DNA from: an uncultured Mycoplasmatota bacterium
GTDB taxonomy: Bacteria > Bacillota_I > Bacilli_A > RF39 > UBA660
Length of the DNA: 16,693 bases
Assembly (NCBI GenBank): GCA_948472605.1
Contig: CAOKUH010000020.1
Coordinates: forward strand, 1-16,693
Direction of reading: 5' to 3'
Positions 1-7,566 of this stretch are shown in pieces (the stretch's first letter is position 1; the number at the start of each line of letters is the position of its first letter). The translations under genes and the position numbers were made by a program. Under the pieces are notes generated by a model that saw only the letters and a program-made list of their open reading frames with translations, searched no databases and was not told the DNA's origin.

Positions 1-741
1 CCAAATGTCTATAGTTGGAGAAATATAACAGTAGGAAATGCGTTTAATGCTGGGTTCAATTACAAAAGAGAATTAGATAGTCATATGATGAAGAATACTG
101 AATGGGGAGCTATTGTCTATTTACAACATAGTGTATATGGAAGTGCATCAAGTGTAAGAACAAATAACAATAATGCTTATATAACTGGATATGCAGCAAT
201 TGAGGAACCAACACTTGGATATAATGGGGGAACAAGTATTGAAGGAAACCAAAATGAAAGTACAGCACTAGGAGTAGATGGAACATATACAATCAGCTAT
301 TTAAATCCAAGTAGTGTAGTAGCAAGTACCACAGGAAATTATTCAGGAATATACGATATGAGTGGTGGAGCTTGGGATTATGTAATGGGAGTAAGAAGCT
401 CATTAACCAGCGGAAATGCAGGAATAACAGATACAAGTATAAATTCAAAATATTATGATGTATATGGAGCATCATCAAGTGATAGGGATTATAAACATAG
501 ATTATTAGGAGATGGAACAATAGAATTCGGTCCGATTGGGGATATTAAAGATCCTGATGGTATTAATAGATTTAAGTCAAGTTGGTATTTTACTCACACT
601 TATTTTGTTAACTTGGATAACCCTTGGTTTTTACGTGGTGGTGATTGGACTTATGGTGCTTCATCTGGTGTTTTCGCATTTACCATCAATACTGGTGAGG
701 TGCATACTAGCCTTTCGTTTCGCCTAGTTCTAGCAATTTAA
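1..741 (+). CDS. C-terminal part of a surface protein with FGE/C-type-lectin-like domain (5' end outside window)
   Basis: The reading frame is open from the first base, so the gene starts before the window; the visible part is 246 residues and ends in TAA. The in-frame ATG at 85 is internal, because the residues before it (NITVGNAFNAGFNY, then ELDSHMMKNTEWGA) match the usual run-up to the conserved MKNTEWGA segment of this family in gut Firmicutes. Later segments YDMSGGAWDYVMG and WFLRGGDW...GVFAF...SFRLVL are the signature of a formylglycine-generating-enzyme/C-type-lectin fold, here probably a binding rather than a catalytic module. The protein is rich in S, G, N, T and Y, as in exported proteins. 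Codon choice changes near 525: before it, A-ending codons (gga, gta, aca) dominate; after it, ggt, cgt, cgc and act dominate and G+C rises. The last ~35 codons resemble a DGR variable region (see findings). Ligand and host of the protein are unknown. Confidence 0.75.
   Translation, partial: PNVYSWRNITVGNAFNAGFNYKRELDSHMMKNTEWGAIVYLQHSVYGSASSVRTNNNNAYITGYAAIEEPTLGYNGGTSIEGNQNESTALGVDGTYTISYLNPSSVVASTTGNYSGIYDMSGGAWDYVMGVRSSLTSGNAGITDTSINSKYYDVYGASSSDRDYKHRLLGDGTIEFGPIGDIKDPDGINRFKSSWYFTHTYFVNLDNPWFLRGGDWTYGASSGVFAFTINTGEVHTSLSFRLVLAI
634..738 (+). other. Possible DGR variable region at the 3' end of the lectin-like gene
   Basis: These 35 codons run from RGGDW to the last residue before the stop. 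They carry the layout of the mutable C-terminus of C-type-lectin DGR targets: fixed RGG, fixed GVFAF and fixed SFRLVL, separated by variable sites. Most variable sites use NNY codons (GAT, ACT, TAT, GCT, TCT, ACC, ATC, CAT, AGC, CTT), which is what adenine-specific mutagenesis of AAY template codons would leave. Exceptions are TGG, TCA, GAG, GTG and TCG. No template repeat or reverse transcriptase lies in the window, so the call rests on pattern only. Confidence 0.35.
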
Positions 742-783
742 ATAAAATTGATTCCACATACAATATTTTCTTTTTAAAACATC

Positions 784-812
784 TTTACTAATTTAACAAA
801 TTAAGATATATT
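784..812 (+). promoter_or_regulatory. Candidate promoter of the six-helix membrane protein
   Basis: TTTACT at 784-789 and TATATT at 807-812 are 17 bases apart. The start point would fall only a few bases before the ribosome binding site (AAGGAAGG at 824-831), so the leader would be very short. The call is weak. Confidence 0.3.
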
Positions 813-836
813 AGTTATAAGATAAGGAAGGTAATT

Positions 837-1400
837 ATGGAAAAAAAGAAAAATAATTATTTTATAATAGTATCGAGTTTATTTTTAATAGCCATTATTA
901 CTTGTTTGATATGTGATGTTTTAATAAATAAGAGTTTTACTTGGTCATTAATAGTAATAAGTGCAATTATACTAGGATGGAGTATTTTATATCCTATATT
1001 AAAAATAAATAATAATAAAATTGCTTATAGTTTACTTACTTTAACATTATTAATATTGCCTTTTTTATACATACTTGAAAAATTGTTAAACGTCGACAAA
1101 TTATTCTTAATTGGAACATGTATTTCACTTGTTTCATTATGGTATTTATGGAGTATTTATTTATTATTTAGAGTTCTAAAAAAAAGAAAAACTCTAGTAA
1201 TGGGGATAGCTTTTTTACTTGGAATACCTTTAGAATTATTTATAATTGTAATTTTAGTTCGTTTTCATATTCAAGAAATTGTAAGTTTTACTAATTATTT
1301 AAGTATAATAATTTTGTTTGTTTTAGCTATCATTTTTTTAGTAAAAGATTCAGTTTATCAAAAAATGTTAAATATTAAAAATAGAGGTTATTACGATTAA
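837..1400 (+). CDS. Six-helix integral membrane protein of unknown function
   Basis: This is a 187-residue protein starting at ATG after a good AAGGAAGG site. Hydrophobic segments are at about residues 8-30, 35-55, 62-80, 89-113, 119-141 and 150-170, leaving short loops and a lysine-rich start (MEKKKNN), so both termini are likely cytoplasmic. The second helix carries TWSLIVISAIILGW, which reminds me of the membrane half of DUF6320-type Firmicutes proteins, but the cysteine-rich zinc ribbon usual at their N-terminus is absent, so I do not assign the family. No charged residues suggest a catalytic or transport role. It stands alone between the surface protein gene and a bidirectional terminator. 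Real gene: likely. Function: not known. Confidence 0.7.
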   Translation: MEKKKNNYFIIVSSLFLIAIITCLICDVLINKSFTWSLIVISAIILGWSILYPILKINNNKIAYSLLTLTLLILPFLYILEKLLNVDKLFLIGTCISLVSLWYLWSIYLLFRVLKKRKTLVMGIAFLLGIPLELFIIVILVRFHIQEIVSFTNYLSIIILFVLAIIFLVKDSVYQKMLNIKNRGYYD

Positions 1401-1440
1401 AAAAAGATGGATACATTTTATTTTGTAACCATCTTTTTTT
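1401..1440. terminator. Bidirectional terminator between the membrane protein and the ZIP transporter
   Basis: AAAAAGATGG at 1401-1410 pairs with CCATCTTTTT at 1429-1438; the stem can extend inward through one A/A mismatch (TAC/GTA). An A-tract on one side and a T-tract on the other make it work in both directions. It begins at the end of the plus-strand stop codon and overlaps the minus-strand stop at 1439-1441. Confidence 0.85.
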
Positions 1441-2242
1441 AACCTAGAGCAACATCTAATATCATCATTACAGAAAAACCAATTAAAGTAAATAACGCCA
1501 TAATATCTTTTTTCTTATTAGATTGGCTTTCAGGGACCAATTCTTCAACAACAACGTAAATCATAGCTCCTGCAGCAAAGGCAAGTAAAAAAGGAAGTAA
1601 AGTACGCATTTTTATTACTAAAATAGCACCAATGATACCAGCAATTGGTTCAACAATACCACTAAGTTGTCCTAAAAAGAATGCTTTATTTCTACTCATA
1701 CCTTCACGTCTTAAAGGCATGCTTACTGCTGTCCCTTCTGGAAAATTTTGAAGTCCAATTCCGAGTGCTAAAGTCCAAGCAGCCATGATTGTTGCTCCAT
1801 CAAGTCCATAGACAACTGATCCAAAAGCAACACCTACAGCCATACCTTCTGGAATATTATGAAGGGTTATTGAACTAATTAACATAAAACAACGTTTAAA
1901 ACTTGTTTTTCCTTCCTTTAAAGGATGCTTCTTTTCATATATATCATATATTTTATCTCCAATAAATAAAAGTAATCCTCCAGAAAAAAATCCGATAAAA
2001 ACTATTAACCAAGGAATTAACCCTAAATTATTTGCCATTGTTATAGCTGGAGCAATAAGTGAGAAAAACGATGCTGCAATCATAACACCAGCAGCAAATC
2101 CAAGCATCCCATCCATTAAATTTTTATTTATTTTCTTAAAAAAGAAAACAAGTGATGCCCCAATCGCCGTTATACTCCAGGTAAGTAAAGTAGCCAGAAA
2201 AGCTTGTAAAATCGGGTTTAAAGCTAAAATTTGTTCTATCAT
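1439..2242 (-). CDS. ZIP family divalent metal transporter (ZupT/GufA-like)
   Basis: This integral membrane protein probably imports zinc or another divalent metal. I place the start at the ATG whose A is base 2242, because GGGAGG lies 7 bases before it; this gives 267 residues. A longer frame to 2278 exists but has no such site. The two metal-site helices of the family are clear: HNIPEGMAVGVAFG around residue 128 and GLQNFPEGTAV around residue 165. The second has Q where many ZupT proteins have H. About eight hydrophobic segments are visible, with a lysine-rich loop (EKKHPLKEGK) before the first metal helix. The near-terminal VEELVPES is typical of the family. The gene is monocistronic, convergent with the membrane protein and divergent from the DUF5131 gene. 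Metal specificity cannot be read from the sequence. Confidence 0.93.
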   Translation of the reverse strand: MIEQILALNPILQAFLATLLTWSITAIGASLVFFFKKINKNLMDGMLGFAAGVMIAASFFSLIAPAITMANNLGLIPWLIVFIGFFSGGLLLFIGDKIYDIYEKKHPLKEGKTSFKRCFMLISSITLHNIPEGMAVGVAFGSVVYGLDGATIMAAWTLALGIGLQNFPEGTAVSMPLRREGMSRNKAFFLGQLSGIVEPIAGIIGAILVIKMRTLLPFLLAFAAGAMIYVVVEELVPESQSNKKKDIMALFTLIGFSVMMILDVALG

Positions 2243-2264
2243 ATTATATCCTCCCACACTAAAT

Positions 2265-2292
2265 ATTCTATTCCGCATTTTTATTATGTCAT
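2265..2292 (-). promoter_or_regulatory. Promoter of the ZIP transporter gene
   Basis: Read on the minus strand, ATGACA (2292-2287) and TAGAAT (2270-2265) are 16 bases apart, each one base off consensus, and lie upstream of the GGGAGG site. I see no clear metal-regulator operator. Confidence 0.55.
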
Positions 2293-2353
2293 GGGCGATT
2301 GTTTAAAACTTTAAAATATAATAAAATATATTTATAAAAGGAAATGGTTTTTT

Positions 2354-3094
2354 ATGAAAAATTTACAATGGAATCCTTGGCATGGGTGTCATAAATGTAG
2401 TCCAGGATGTTTAAATTGTTATGTTTATTATTTAGATAAAATTAGAAATATTGATTCAAGTATCATAACTAAATCTAAAACAAATTTTAATTTACCCTTA
2501 AAAAAAGATAGATATGGAAACTTAAAAATAAAATCTGGGGTTACACTTGCTACTTGTTTTACAAGTGATTTCTTTATTAAAGAAGCAGACTCATGGCGTC
2601 ATGATGCTTGGCAAATTATCAAAAAAAGAAGCGATGTGAAATTTTTAATTCCTACTAAAAGAATAGAACGATTTAATGAGTGTATACCTGATGATTGGGG
2701 TGATGGTTATGATAATGTTATCATTGCTACAACAATAGAAAATAATGAAAAAGCAAAAGAAAGAATGCCAATTTTTTTAAATTGTAAAATAAAACATAGA
2801 TTTATTTTTGCCTCTCCTATTTTAGAAGATATTAATTTAGAAGAATACTTAAAAACTCAAAAAATCGAATTAGTATCTGTTGGTGGAGAATCATATGAAG
2901 GAGCTAGAATATGTAATTTTGATTGGGTAAAGCATATTAAAGAAACATGTGATAAATATCAGGTGCTATTTGATTTTCATCAAACTGGTTCCAATTTTGT
3001 TATGAATGGTAAAAAATATATTATTAAACATCATGAAGAATATAATCAAGCTAAAAAAGGAATTGAATATTTGAAAAAAATAGCAAGACAATAA
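2354..3094 (+). CDS. DUF5131 family protein (phage Gp37/Gp68-like)
   Basis: This 246-residue protein starts at ATG after an AAGGAAA site. The N-terminus WNPWHGCHKCSPGCLNCY is the hallmark of DUF5131/Gp37_Gp68 proteins, with cysteines at residues 12, 15, 19 and 22. The family's cysteine spacing suggests a metal or Fe-S site, and it is often discussed as radical-SAM-like, but its reaction is not established. Further family-like segments are LATCFTSDFF (~76), FLIPTKRIERF (~98), VIIATTIENN (~122) and VSVGGESYEGARICNFDWV (~175). Such genes occur in phages and in chromosomes. No phage gene is visible nearby, and base composition matches the neighbours. It is divergent from the ZIP gene and lies 53 bases before the kinase-exporter operon, with no convincing terminator between them. 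Confidence 0.88.
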   Translation: MKNLQWNPWHGCHKCSPGCLNCYVYYLDKIRNIDSSIITKSKTNFNLPLKKDRYGNLKIKSGVTLATCFTSDFFIKEADSWRHDAWQIIKKRSDVKFLIPTKRIERFNECIPDDWGDGYDNVIIATTIENNEKAKERMPIFLNCKIKHRFIFASPILEDINLEEYLKTQKIELVSVGGESYEGARICNFDWVKHIKETCDKYQVLFDFHQTGSNFVMNGKKYIIKHHEEYNQAKKGIEYLKKIARQ

Positions 3095-3112
3095 TTTAAA
3101 AAAATAAATTAT
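3091..3112. repeat. AT-only perfect inverted repeat in the DUF5131-kinase spacer
   Basis: ATAATTTA, six A bases and TAAATTAT form a perfect 8-base palindrome overlapping the DUF5131 stop codon. With no G-C pairs it is a poor terminator. It sits just before a candidate -10 region (TGCTAATATAAA at 3115-3126) of the kinase-exporter operon, so it could be an operator. Chance in AT-rich DNA is also plausible. Confidence 0.35.
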
Positions 3113-3147
3113 TGTGCTAATATAAATTAAGAAAAGTTTGGTGGAAT

Positions 3148-4092
3148 ATGGAAAATATACAAAGAATAAATGGATTTATAAATTTAGATGAGTTATTTAA
3201 ATCTTCAAAATGTGCATTAATTGATTGGGAAATAGATGAAAATATGTATGAAGAATATAAAGGAACTAATATAAAATATGTTTTTTTATATAATAATGAG
3301 AAATGGATATATAAAAATTTATTAACCCCATTTAATTGTTATGCTGAATTAATAGCGGAAGAATTAGCAACATGTTTTTCTATACCAAATGCTCATTACG
3401 ATTTAGCAATATCAAATGAGTATGGGAGTGGGGTAATTACTAAAAACTATAAAAAAACTAATGCTAATTATCTAAATGGCTATAATATTTTAGCAAATTA
3501 TATTAAAGATATTTTAAAAGTAAAAGGAATTTACAATTTAGAAGAAAAAATAGAATCATATAATAGTTTACAAGGAATATGGGCTTCATTAGAATATCGA
3601 TATATTAATCACCCAAATAAAATAGAAATTGTTAAAAGTTTAATGGACCAAATTGTTAATATATTTATTTTTGATATATTAATGGCTAATGCAGATCGTC
3701 ATGAACTTAACTGGGGAATAGTAGAAGAACAAGATAAAATTTATGTTCAACCTTTATATGATAATGAAAGAATTTTAATTTTTGATAGTGATATTAGATT
3801 GCTTCCCCATATAGATAATGAATCAAGCTTTAATTCAGAATATGAAAGTGTCGTAAGAAAAATGGTTTTAGAATTTATTACAATATCAGGAAGTGAATAT
3901 TTAGATTGGCTAAAAGAAAAATTATTTTTAATAAATAAAGAAAATATCGAAAAAATATTTTCAAAAGTAGAAATAAGAATTAATTTTTCCATACCTTTAG
4001 AAATAAAAAATGATATACTTATTAAATTCGAAAAAATAACAGAAATTATTGATAAAGTATTAGAAGAATATGAAAATAAGAGAAAGAAATAA
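3148..4092 (+). CDS. HipA/CtkA-like serine-threonine kinase
   Basis: This 314-residue protein has the landmarks of the HipA-like kinase fold. A candidate nucleotide lysine is in EKWIYKN (K56). CYAELIAEELA with E67 matches the helix that follows in HipA and CtkA proteins. The catalytic loop is NADRHELNWG (D183, R184, H185, N188), and the metal-binding motif is LYDNERIL with D205, where HipA has DFD. It lacks the separate N-terminal HipA_N domain, being shorter than the ~440 residues of E. coli HipA and closer to the compact CtkA type. No HipB-like helix-turn-helix gene lies beside it. The start follows a GGTGG site. The ABC ATPase gene begins 12 bases after the stop, so the kinase is almost certainly co-transcribed with the exporter. 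Substrate unknown; it might phosphorylate a transporter part or a translation factor (inference). Confidence 0.8.
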   Translation: MENIQRINGFINLDELFKSSKCALIDWEIDENMYEEYKGTNIKYVFLYNNEKWIYKNLLTPFNCYAELIAEELATCFSIPNAHYDLAISNEYGSGVITKNYKKTNANYLNGYNILANYIKDILKVKGIYNLEEKIESYNSLQGIWASLEYRYINHPNKIEIVKSLMDQIVNIFIFDILMANADRHELNWGIVEEQDKIYVQPLYDNERILIFDSDIRLLPHIDNESSFNSEYESVVRKMVLEFITISGSEYLDWLKEKLFLINKENIEKIFSKVEIRINFSIPLEIKNDILIKFEKITEIIDKVLEEYENKRKK

Positions 4093-4104
4093 TAATGGTG
4101 AAAT

Positions 4105-5043
4105 ATGAAAAATATAATAGAAGTAAAAAAATTAACAAAAGAATATAAAAATTTAAAAGCAGTAGATGATTTATCATTTGATGTTCAAGAAGGAGAAATA
4201 CTGGGTCTTTTAGGTCCTAACGGAAGTGGTAAATCAACAACTATAAATTGTATCTTATCTTTATTAAATTTTAGTAAAGGTTCAATTAAAATATTTGGTA
4301 AAACTATGAGTCCTGATGCTTATGAAATAAAAAAAGATATAGGAGTAGTATTTCAAGATGTTGCTGTTTTTAATGAATTAAATGTCTATGATAATATTGA
4401 TTATTTTTGTGGTCTTTATATAACAAATAAAAAAATGCGTCAAGAATATATTCAAGATGCTTTAAATTTAGTTGGATTAGAAAACTATCAAAAGTTTTAT
4501 CCTAAACAATTATCAGGAGGTTTACTAAGAAGATTAAATATCGCATGTGGTATTGCTCATAAACCAAAAATTATTTTTTTAGATGAACCAACTGTAGCTG
4601 TTGATCCTCAAAGTAGAAATAATATTTTAGATGGCATTAAAACATTAAGAAACAATGGAGCAACAATTATTTATACAACTCATTATATGGAAGAGGTAGA
4701 AATTCTTTGTGACCGAGTTATTATAATTGATAAAGGTTCTATTATTGCAAGTGGAACAACTGATGAATTAAAAGCTCTTGCCAATATTGAAGAAAAAGTA
4801 AGTGTTGAAGTAGATAACTTAAACCTTAAGATACTAGATGAAATTAAAACCTTTAAAACAGTGGATGAAGTAATCTATGTTAATAATATTCTTCAAATAA
4901 CTTATAAAAAAGGAAAAAATAATTTAATAGAATTAATTGAATATTTAAAAGAAAAGAGAGTTAAATATAGTAAGATTTTTTCAGAACGTCCAACATTAAA
5001 TGATGTATTCTTAGAATTAACTGGTAAGGAGTTACGTGATTAA
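4105..5043 (+). CDS. ABC transporter ATP-binding protein (ABC-2/DrrA-like exporter)
   Basis: This 312-residue ATPase drives a two-permease exporter. Motifs are intact: Walker A GPNGSGKST (37-45), Q-loop VVFQD (Q84), signature LSGGL (136-140), Walker B IIFLDEPT with D160 and E161, D-loop AVDPQSR and H-loop H193 in TTHYMEE. The C-terminal ~90 residues are the extra domain usual in antibiotic/lantibiotic-type exporters (DrrA, BcrA), ending in RPTLNDVFLELTGKELRD. GGTGA precedes the ATG. Its last base is shared with the first base of the next gene's start codon (TAATG), indicating translational coupling. The substrate cannot be predicted. There is no peptide precursor gene in the window, which makes self-immunity to a local bacteriocin less likely. 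Confidence 0.95.
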   Translation: MKNIIEVKKLTKEYKNLKAVDDLSFDVQEGEILGLLGPNGSGKSTTINCILSLLNFSKGSIKIFGKTMSPDAYEIKKDIGVVFQDVAVFNELNVYDNIDYFCGLYITNKKMRQEYIQDALNLVGLENYQKFYPKQLSGGLLRRLNIACGIAHKPKIIFLDEPTVAVDPQSRNNILDGIKTLRNNGATIIYTTHYMEEVEILCDRVIIIDKGSIIASGTTDELKALANIEEKVSVEVDNLNLKILDEIKTFKTVDEVIYVNNILQITYKKGKNNLIELIEYLKEKRVKYSKIFSERPTLNDVFLELTGKELRD

Positions 5044-6209
5044 TGTTTATTCATAATTTTAAATATACTATAAAAACTCTTTTTAAAAATAAAATGCTTA
5101 TATTTTGGACATTTGCTTTTCCTTTAATTTTAGGAACATTTTTTAACATGGCTTTTTCTGATATTTTAAAAAGCGAAAAGTTAGATGTAATTGATATAGC
5201 TATTGTAAATAATGATGAATTTAATAATAATGCAATATATAAAGAAACGTTTAAAAAATTAAGTGAAGATGAAAATAAAATGTTTAATATTAAATATGTT
5301 AAAGAAAATGAAGCTACTAATTTTTTAAATAATAAAGAAATAACAGGGTATCTAATCCTAAAAGATAAACCAGAAATTGTTGTTTCATCTAGTGGTATAA
5401 ATGAAACAATATTTAAAGTAGTTGTAGAGGAAATAATGGAATCTGAAAATATATTAAAAAATATTATCGCAACAGAAATAAATCCAACTGAAAATAATAA
5501 TCATTCTTTGTATGAAAAAATTTATACTAAAATTATAGAGGTTAAAGAGAATTATCAAAGCAATGTTAAAGATATTTCAAATGCTAATTTAGATTATACT
5601 ATGATTGAATTTTACACTCTTATTGCTATGACTTGTTTATATGTAGGTATTTTAGGAATGGTAGTAGTTAATCAAAATTTACCTAATATGAGTAATAATG
5701 GTAAGAGAGTAGCTATAAGCCCTCTATCTAAAAATAAATTAATTTTAAGTAGTATACTTGCTAGTTATATAGTTCAATTAATTGGATTATCTTTATTATT
5801 TATTTATACGATATTCTTTCTAAAAATAGATTATGGAAATAATATTTTATTAATTATTTTATTATCATTAATAGGAAGTTTAGCAGGGTTAACTTTAGGA
5901 ATAATGATTGCCTCAATCTTTAAAACTAATGAGAATACTAAAACAGGAATAATAATGTCTTTAACTATGTTTGGGTGTTTTCTATCTGGAATGATGGGTA
6001 TAACAATGAAATATATTATTGATAAATTTATTCCGCTATTAAATAAAATTAATCCTGCTAGTATGATAACAGATGGTTTTTATTCTTTATATTATTATGA
6101 GACATATGAAAGATTTTATTTTAATATTATAAGTTTGCTCTTATTTTCTTTATTAATGATTATCATATCAATGCACGGACTAAGGAGGCAAAAATATGAC
6201 AGTATTTAA
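5043..6209 (+). CDS. ABC-2 type permease, first subunit
   Basis: This 388-residue permease has one N-terminal helix (about residues 19-38, with FWTFAFPLILGTFF), a large external domain to about residue 183, then five helices at about 185-208, 231-258, 266-292, 300-322 and 358-378. That 1+5 layout with a big extracytoplasmic loop is the ABC2_membrane_3 (YhgE/LinJ-like) pattern. The segment VAISPLSKNKLILSSILAS before the second core helix is the usual coupling region contacting the ATPase. It starts on the last base of the ATPase stop codon and overlaps the next permease by 14 bases, so the three products are probably made in matched amounts and form a heterodimeric membrane pore. Confidence 0.92.
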   Translation: MFIHNFKYTIKTLFKNKMLIFWTFAFPLILGTFFNMAFSDILKSEKLDVIDIAIVNNDEFNNNAIYKETFKKLSEDENKMFNIKYVKENEATNFLNNKEITGYLILKDKPEIVVSSSGINETIFKVVVEEIMESENILKNIIATEINPTENNNHSLYEKIYTKIIEVKENYQSNVKDISNANLDYTMIEFYTLIAMTCLYVGILGMVVVNQNLPNMSNNGKRVAISPLSKNKLILSSILASYIVQLIGLSLLFIYTIFFLKIDYGNNILLIILLSLIGSLAGLTLGIMIASIFKTNENTKTGIIMSLTMFGCFLSGMMGITMKYIIDKFIPLLNKINPASMITDGFYSLYYYETYERFYFNIISLLLFSLLMIIISMHGLRRQKYDSI

Positions 6210-7341
6210 AACCACTTTAAAAATTCTAAATAAATGTAAAGTGCCAATTATTTTTTATACTATAATTTTAATTTTTTTTGCAGGATTTAATACTACAACA
6301 AATGATAATAACTTAAACTTTTCAAAGACATTACCAGATGTTGCTATTGTAAATAATGATGAATTATCTGGTTTAACAAAAAATTTAATCGAATATTTTA
6401 AAAATAATAGCAATGTTATTGATGATATTTCTGAGGATGAATTAAATGATGCTTTATTCTATCGAGAAGTTAATTATATTATTTATATCCCCAAAAATTT
6501 TAGAATAAATTTTTTAAATAAGCAAAATCCCCAAATAGAAATAAAAAGTACCAAAGATTATAATGCTAGTTTAGCAAATATTTTATTGGAAAGATATTTA
6601 AATGTTGCCAATACTTATTTAGATTTCTATGATGATGAGAATATTTTAATTAAAAAAATAAATGACACTTTAAATCAAGAAGTATCTATAAAGCTATCTT
6701 CTAAATTGGATACTAATACTTTAAATAAAGTTGCAACTTATTATAATTTTACTAATTATTGTTTTTTAGCAGGATCAATTTATGCTATTTGTTTAGTTTT
6801 ATCGAGTTTTAAAAATGAAAATATTAGAAAAAGATCAATTATTAGTAAAATGAGCTATAAAAAATTTGAATCTAATTTACTAATTTCTAATAGTTTATTT
6901 GCTTTTGGTTTATGGATATTTTATTGTTGTTTAAGTGTTATTCTTTTTGGTAATATTATGTTTACTTTGCATGGATTATATTATATTTTAAATTCATTTA
7001 TATTTTCATTATGTTCTTTATCAATAGCTTTTTTATTAGGAAATTTAATTCACGATAAAAATGCTTTAAATGGAATTATTAATGTTATAGCGTTAGGTTC
7101 TAGTTTCTTGTGTGGAGCTTTTGTACCAATTGAAATGCTTCCTAAAAGTGTTTTAAATATTGCCCACATTTTGCCATCTTACTATTTTATTAAATCTAAT
7201 GAATTAATTAAAACAATTGAAATATTTGATTTTGAAAATTTAAAACCATTATTTATTAATATGTTTTTTATTATTTTGTTTACCATCTTATTTATATTTA
7301 TAACTAATTATGTTACTAAAAAACAAAGAAAAATTGCTTAA
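6196..7341 (+). CDS. ABC-2 type permease, second subunit
   Basis: This 381-residue protein has the same 1+5 layout as its neighbour: an N-terminal helix at ~16-34, an external domain to ~185 containing DVAIVNNDELSG (the first permease has IDIAIVNNDEF), and helices at ~186-204, 228-258, 262-285, 293-315 and 352-374. The two permeases are therefore diverged paralogues rather than duplicates. FLCGAFVPIEMLP near 305 is typical of ABC-2 permeases. A strong TAAGGAGG site inside the end of the first permease gene drives its translation. It is the last gene of the operon and is followed by a hairpin and T-tract. Confidence 0.92.
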   Translation: MTVFKTTLKILNKCKVPIIFYTIILIFFAGFNTTTNDNNLNFSKTLPDVAIVNNDELSGLTKNLIEYFKNNSNVIDDISEDELNDALFYREVNYIIYIPKNFRINFLNKQNPQIEIKSTKDYNASLANILLERYLNVANTYLDFYDDENILIKKINDTLNQEVSIKLSSKLDTNTLNKVATYYNFTNYCFLAGSIYAICLVLSSFKNENIRKRSIISKMSYKKFESNLLISNSLFAFGLWIFYCCLSVILFGNIMFTLHGLYYILNSFIFSLCSLSIAFLLGNLIHDKNALNGIINVIALGSSFLCGAFVPIEMLPKSVLNIAHILPSYYFIKSNELIKTIEIFDFENLKPLFINMFFIILFTILFIFITNYVTKKQRKIA

Positions 7342-7350
7342 AATAGCAAA

Positions 7351-7387
7351 ATAGTTCAAGCCATAAATACCATTATGGACTTTTTTT
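7351..7387 (+). terminator. Terminator of the kinase-ABC operon
   Basis: CCATAA (7361-7366) pairs with TTATGG (7373-7378) around a six-base loop, followed by a run of seven T at 7381-7387. The stem is short but the position, 20 bases after the last stop, fits. Confidence 0.65.
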
Positions 7388-7518
7388 AGTTTTTGATTCT
7401 TATAATATCTGGCGTTAATTGTTTAATGTTATTAGAATCAATAATCTTGAAATTAATTTACTTGTAAAGTCGAAATCTTGCTACTTTAAAGCCCATCAAT
7501 ATAATTAAAATTGGCCAA

Positions 7519-7547
7519 TTTACTTCTTAAAATATCCATGCTATACT
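7519..7547 (+). promoter_or_regulatory. Promoter of the sirtuin gene
   Basis: The -10 is TATACT at 7542-7547 with an extended TG at 7539-7540; TTTACT at 7519-7524 is a weak -35 at 17 bases. The rest of the 225-base spacer (7342-7566) holds only the operon terminator and a 23-codon minus-strand open stretch that I do not call a gene. Confidence 0.6.
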
Positions 7548-7566
7548 TTATTATAGGGTAGGTAGT

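Noticed and set aside
110..520. Minus-strand open frames under the surface protein gene
   Set aside because: They are low-complexity H/L/Y-rich shadows of the S/T/N-rich plus-strand frame, with no ribosome site.
536..727. Open frame of 63 codons in another plus frame of the surface protein gene
   Set aside because: No start signal, overlaps the conserved lectin-like tail which is clearly the coding frame.
741..780. Terminator after the surface protein gene
   Set aside because: AATTG/CAAT with a T-rich tail is present, but the stem is too short and bulged to call.
2243..2278. Longer start for the ZIP transporter at 2278
   Set aside because: It would translate through the -10 and the GGGAGG site; ATG 2242 is better placed.
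3747..3992. Minus-strand frame inside the kinase gene
   Set aside because: Composition is antisense shadow; the plus frame carries the catalytic motifs.
3148..4092. HipBA toxin-antitoxin locus
   Set aside because: No HipB-type helix-turn-helix gene is adjacent; the upstream gene is DUF5131 and the downstream gene an ABC ATPase.
7386..7457. 23-codon minus-strand stretch (ending TPDIIRIKN) in the operon-sirtuin spacer
   Set aside because: It looks protein-like and could be a gene relic, but it is too short, has a stop directly before it and no match I recognise.
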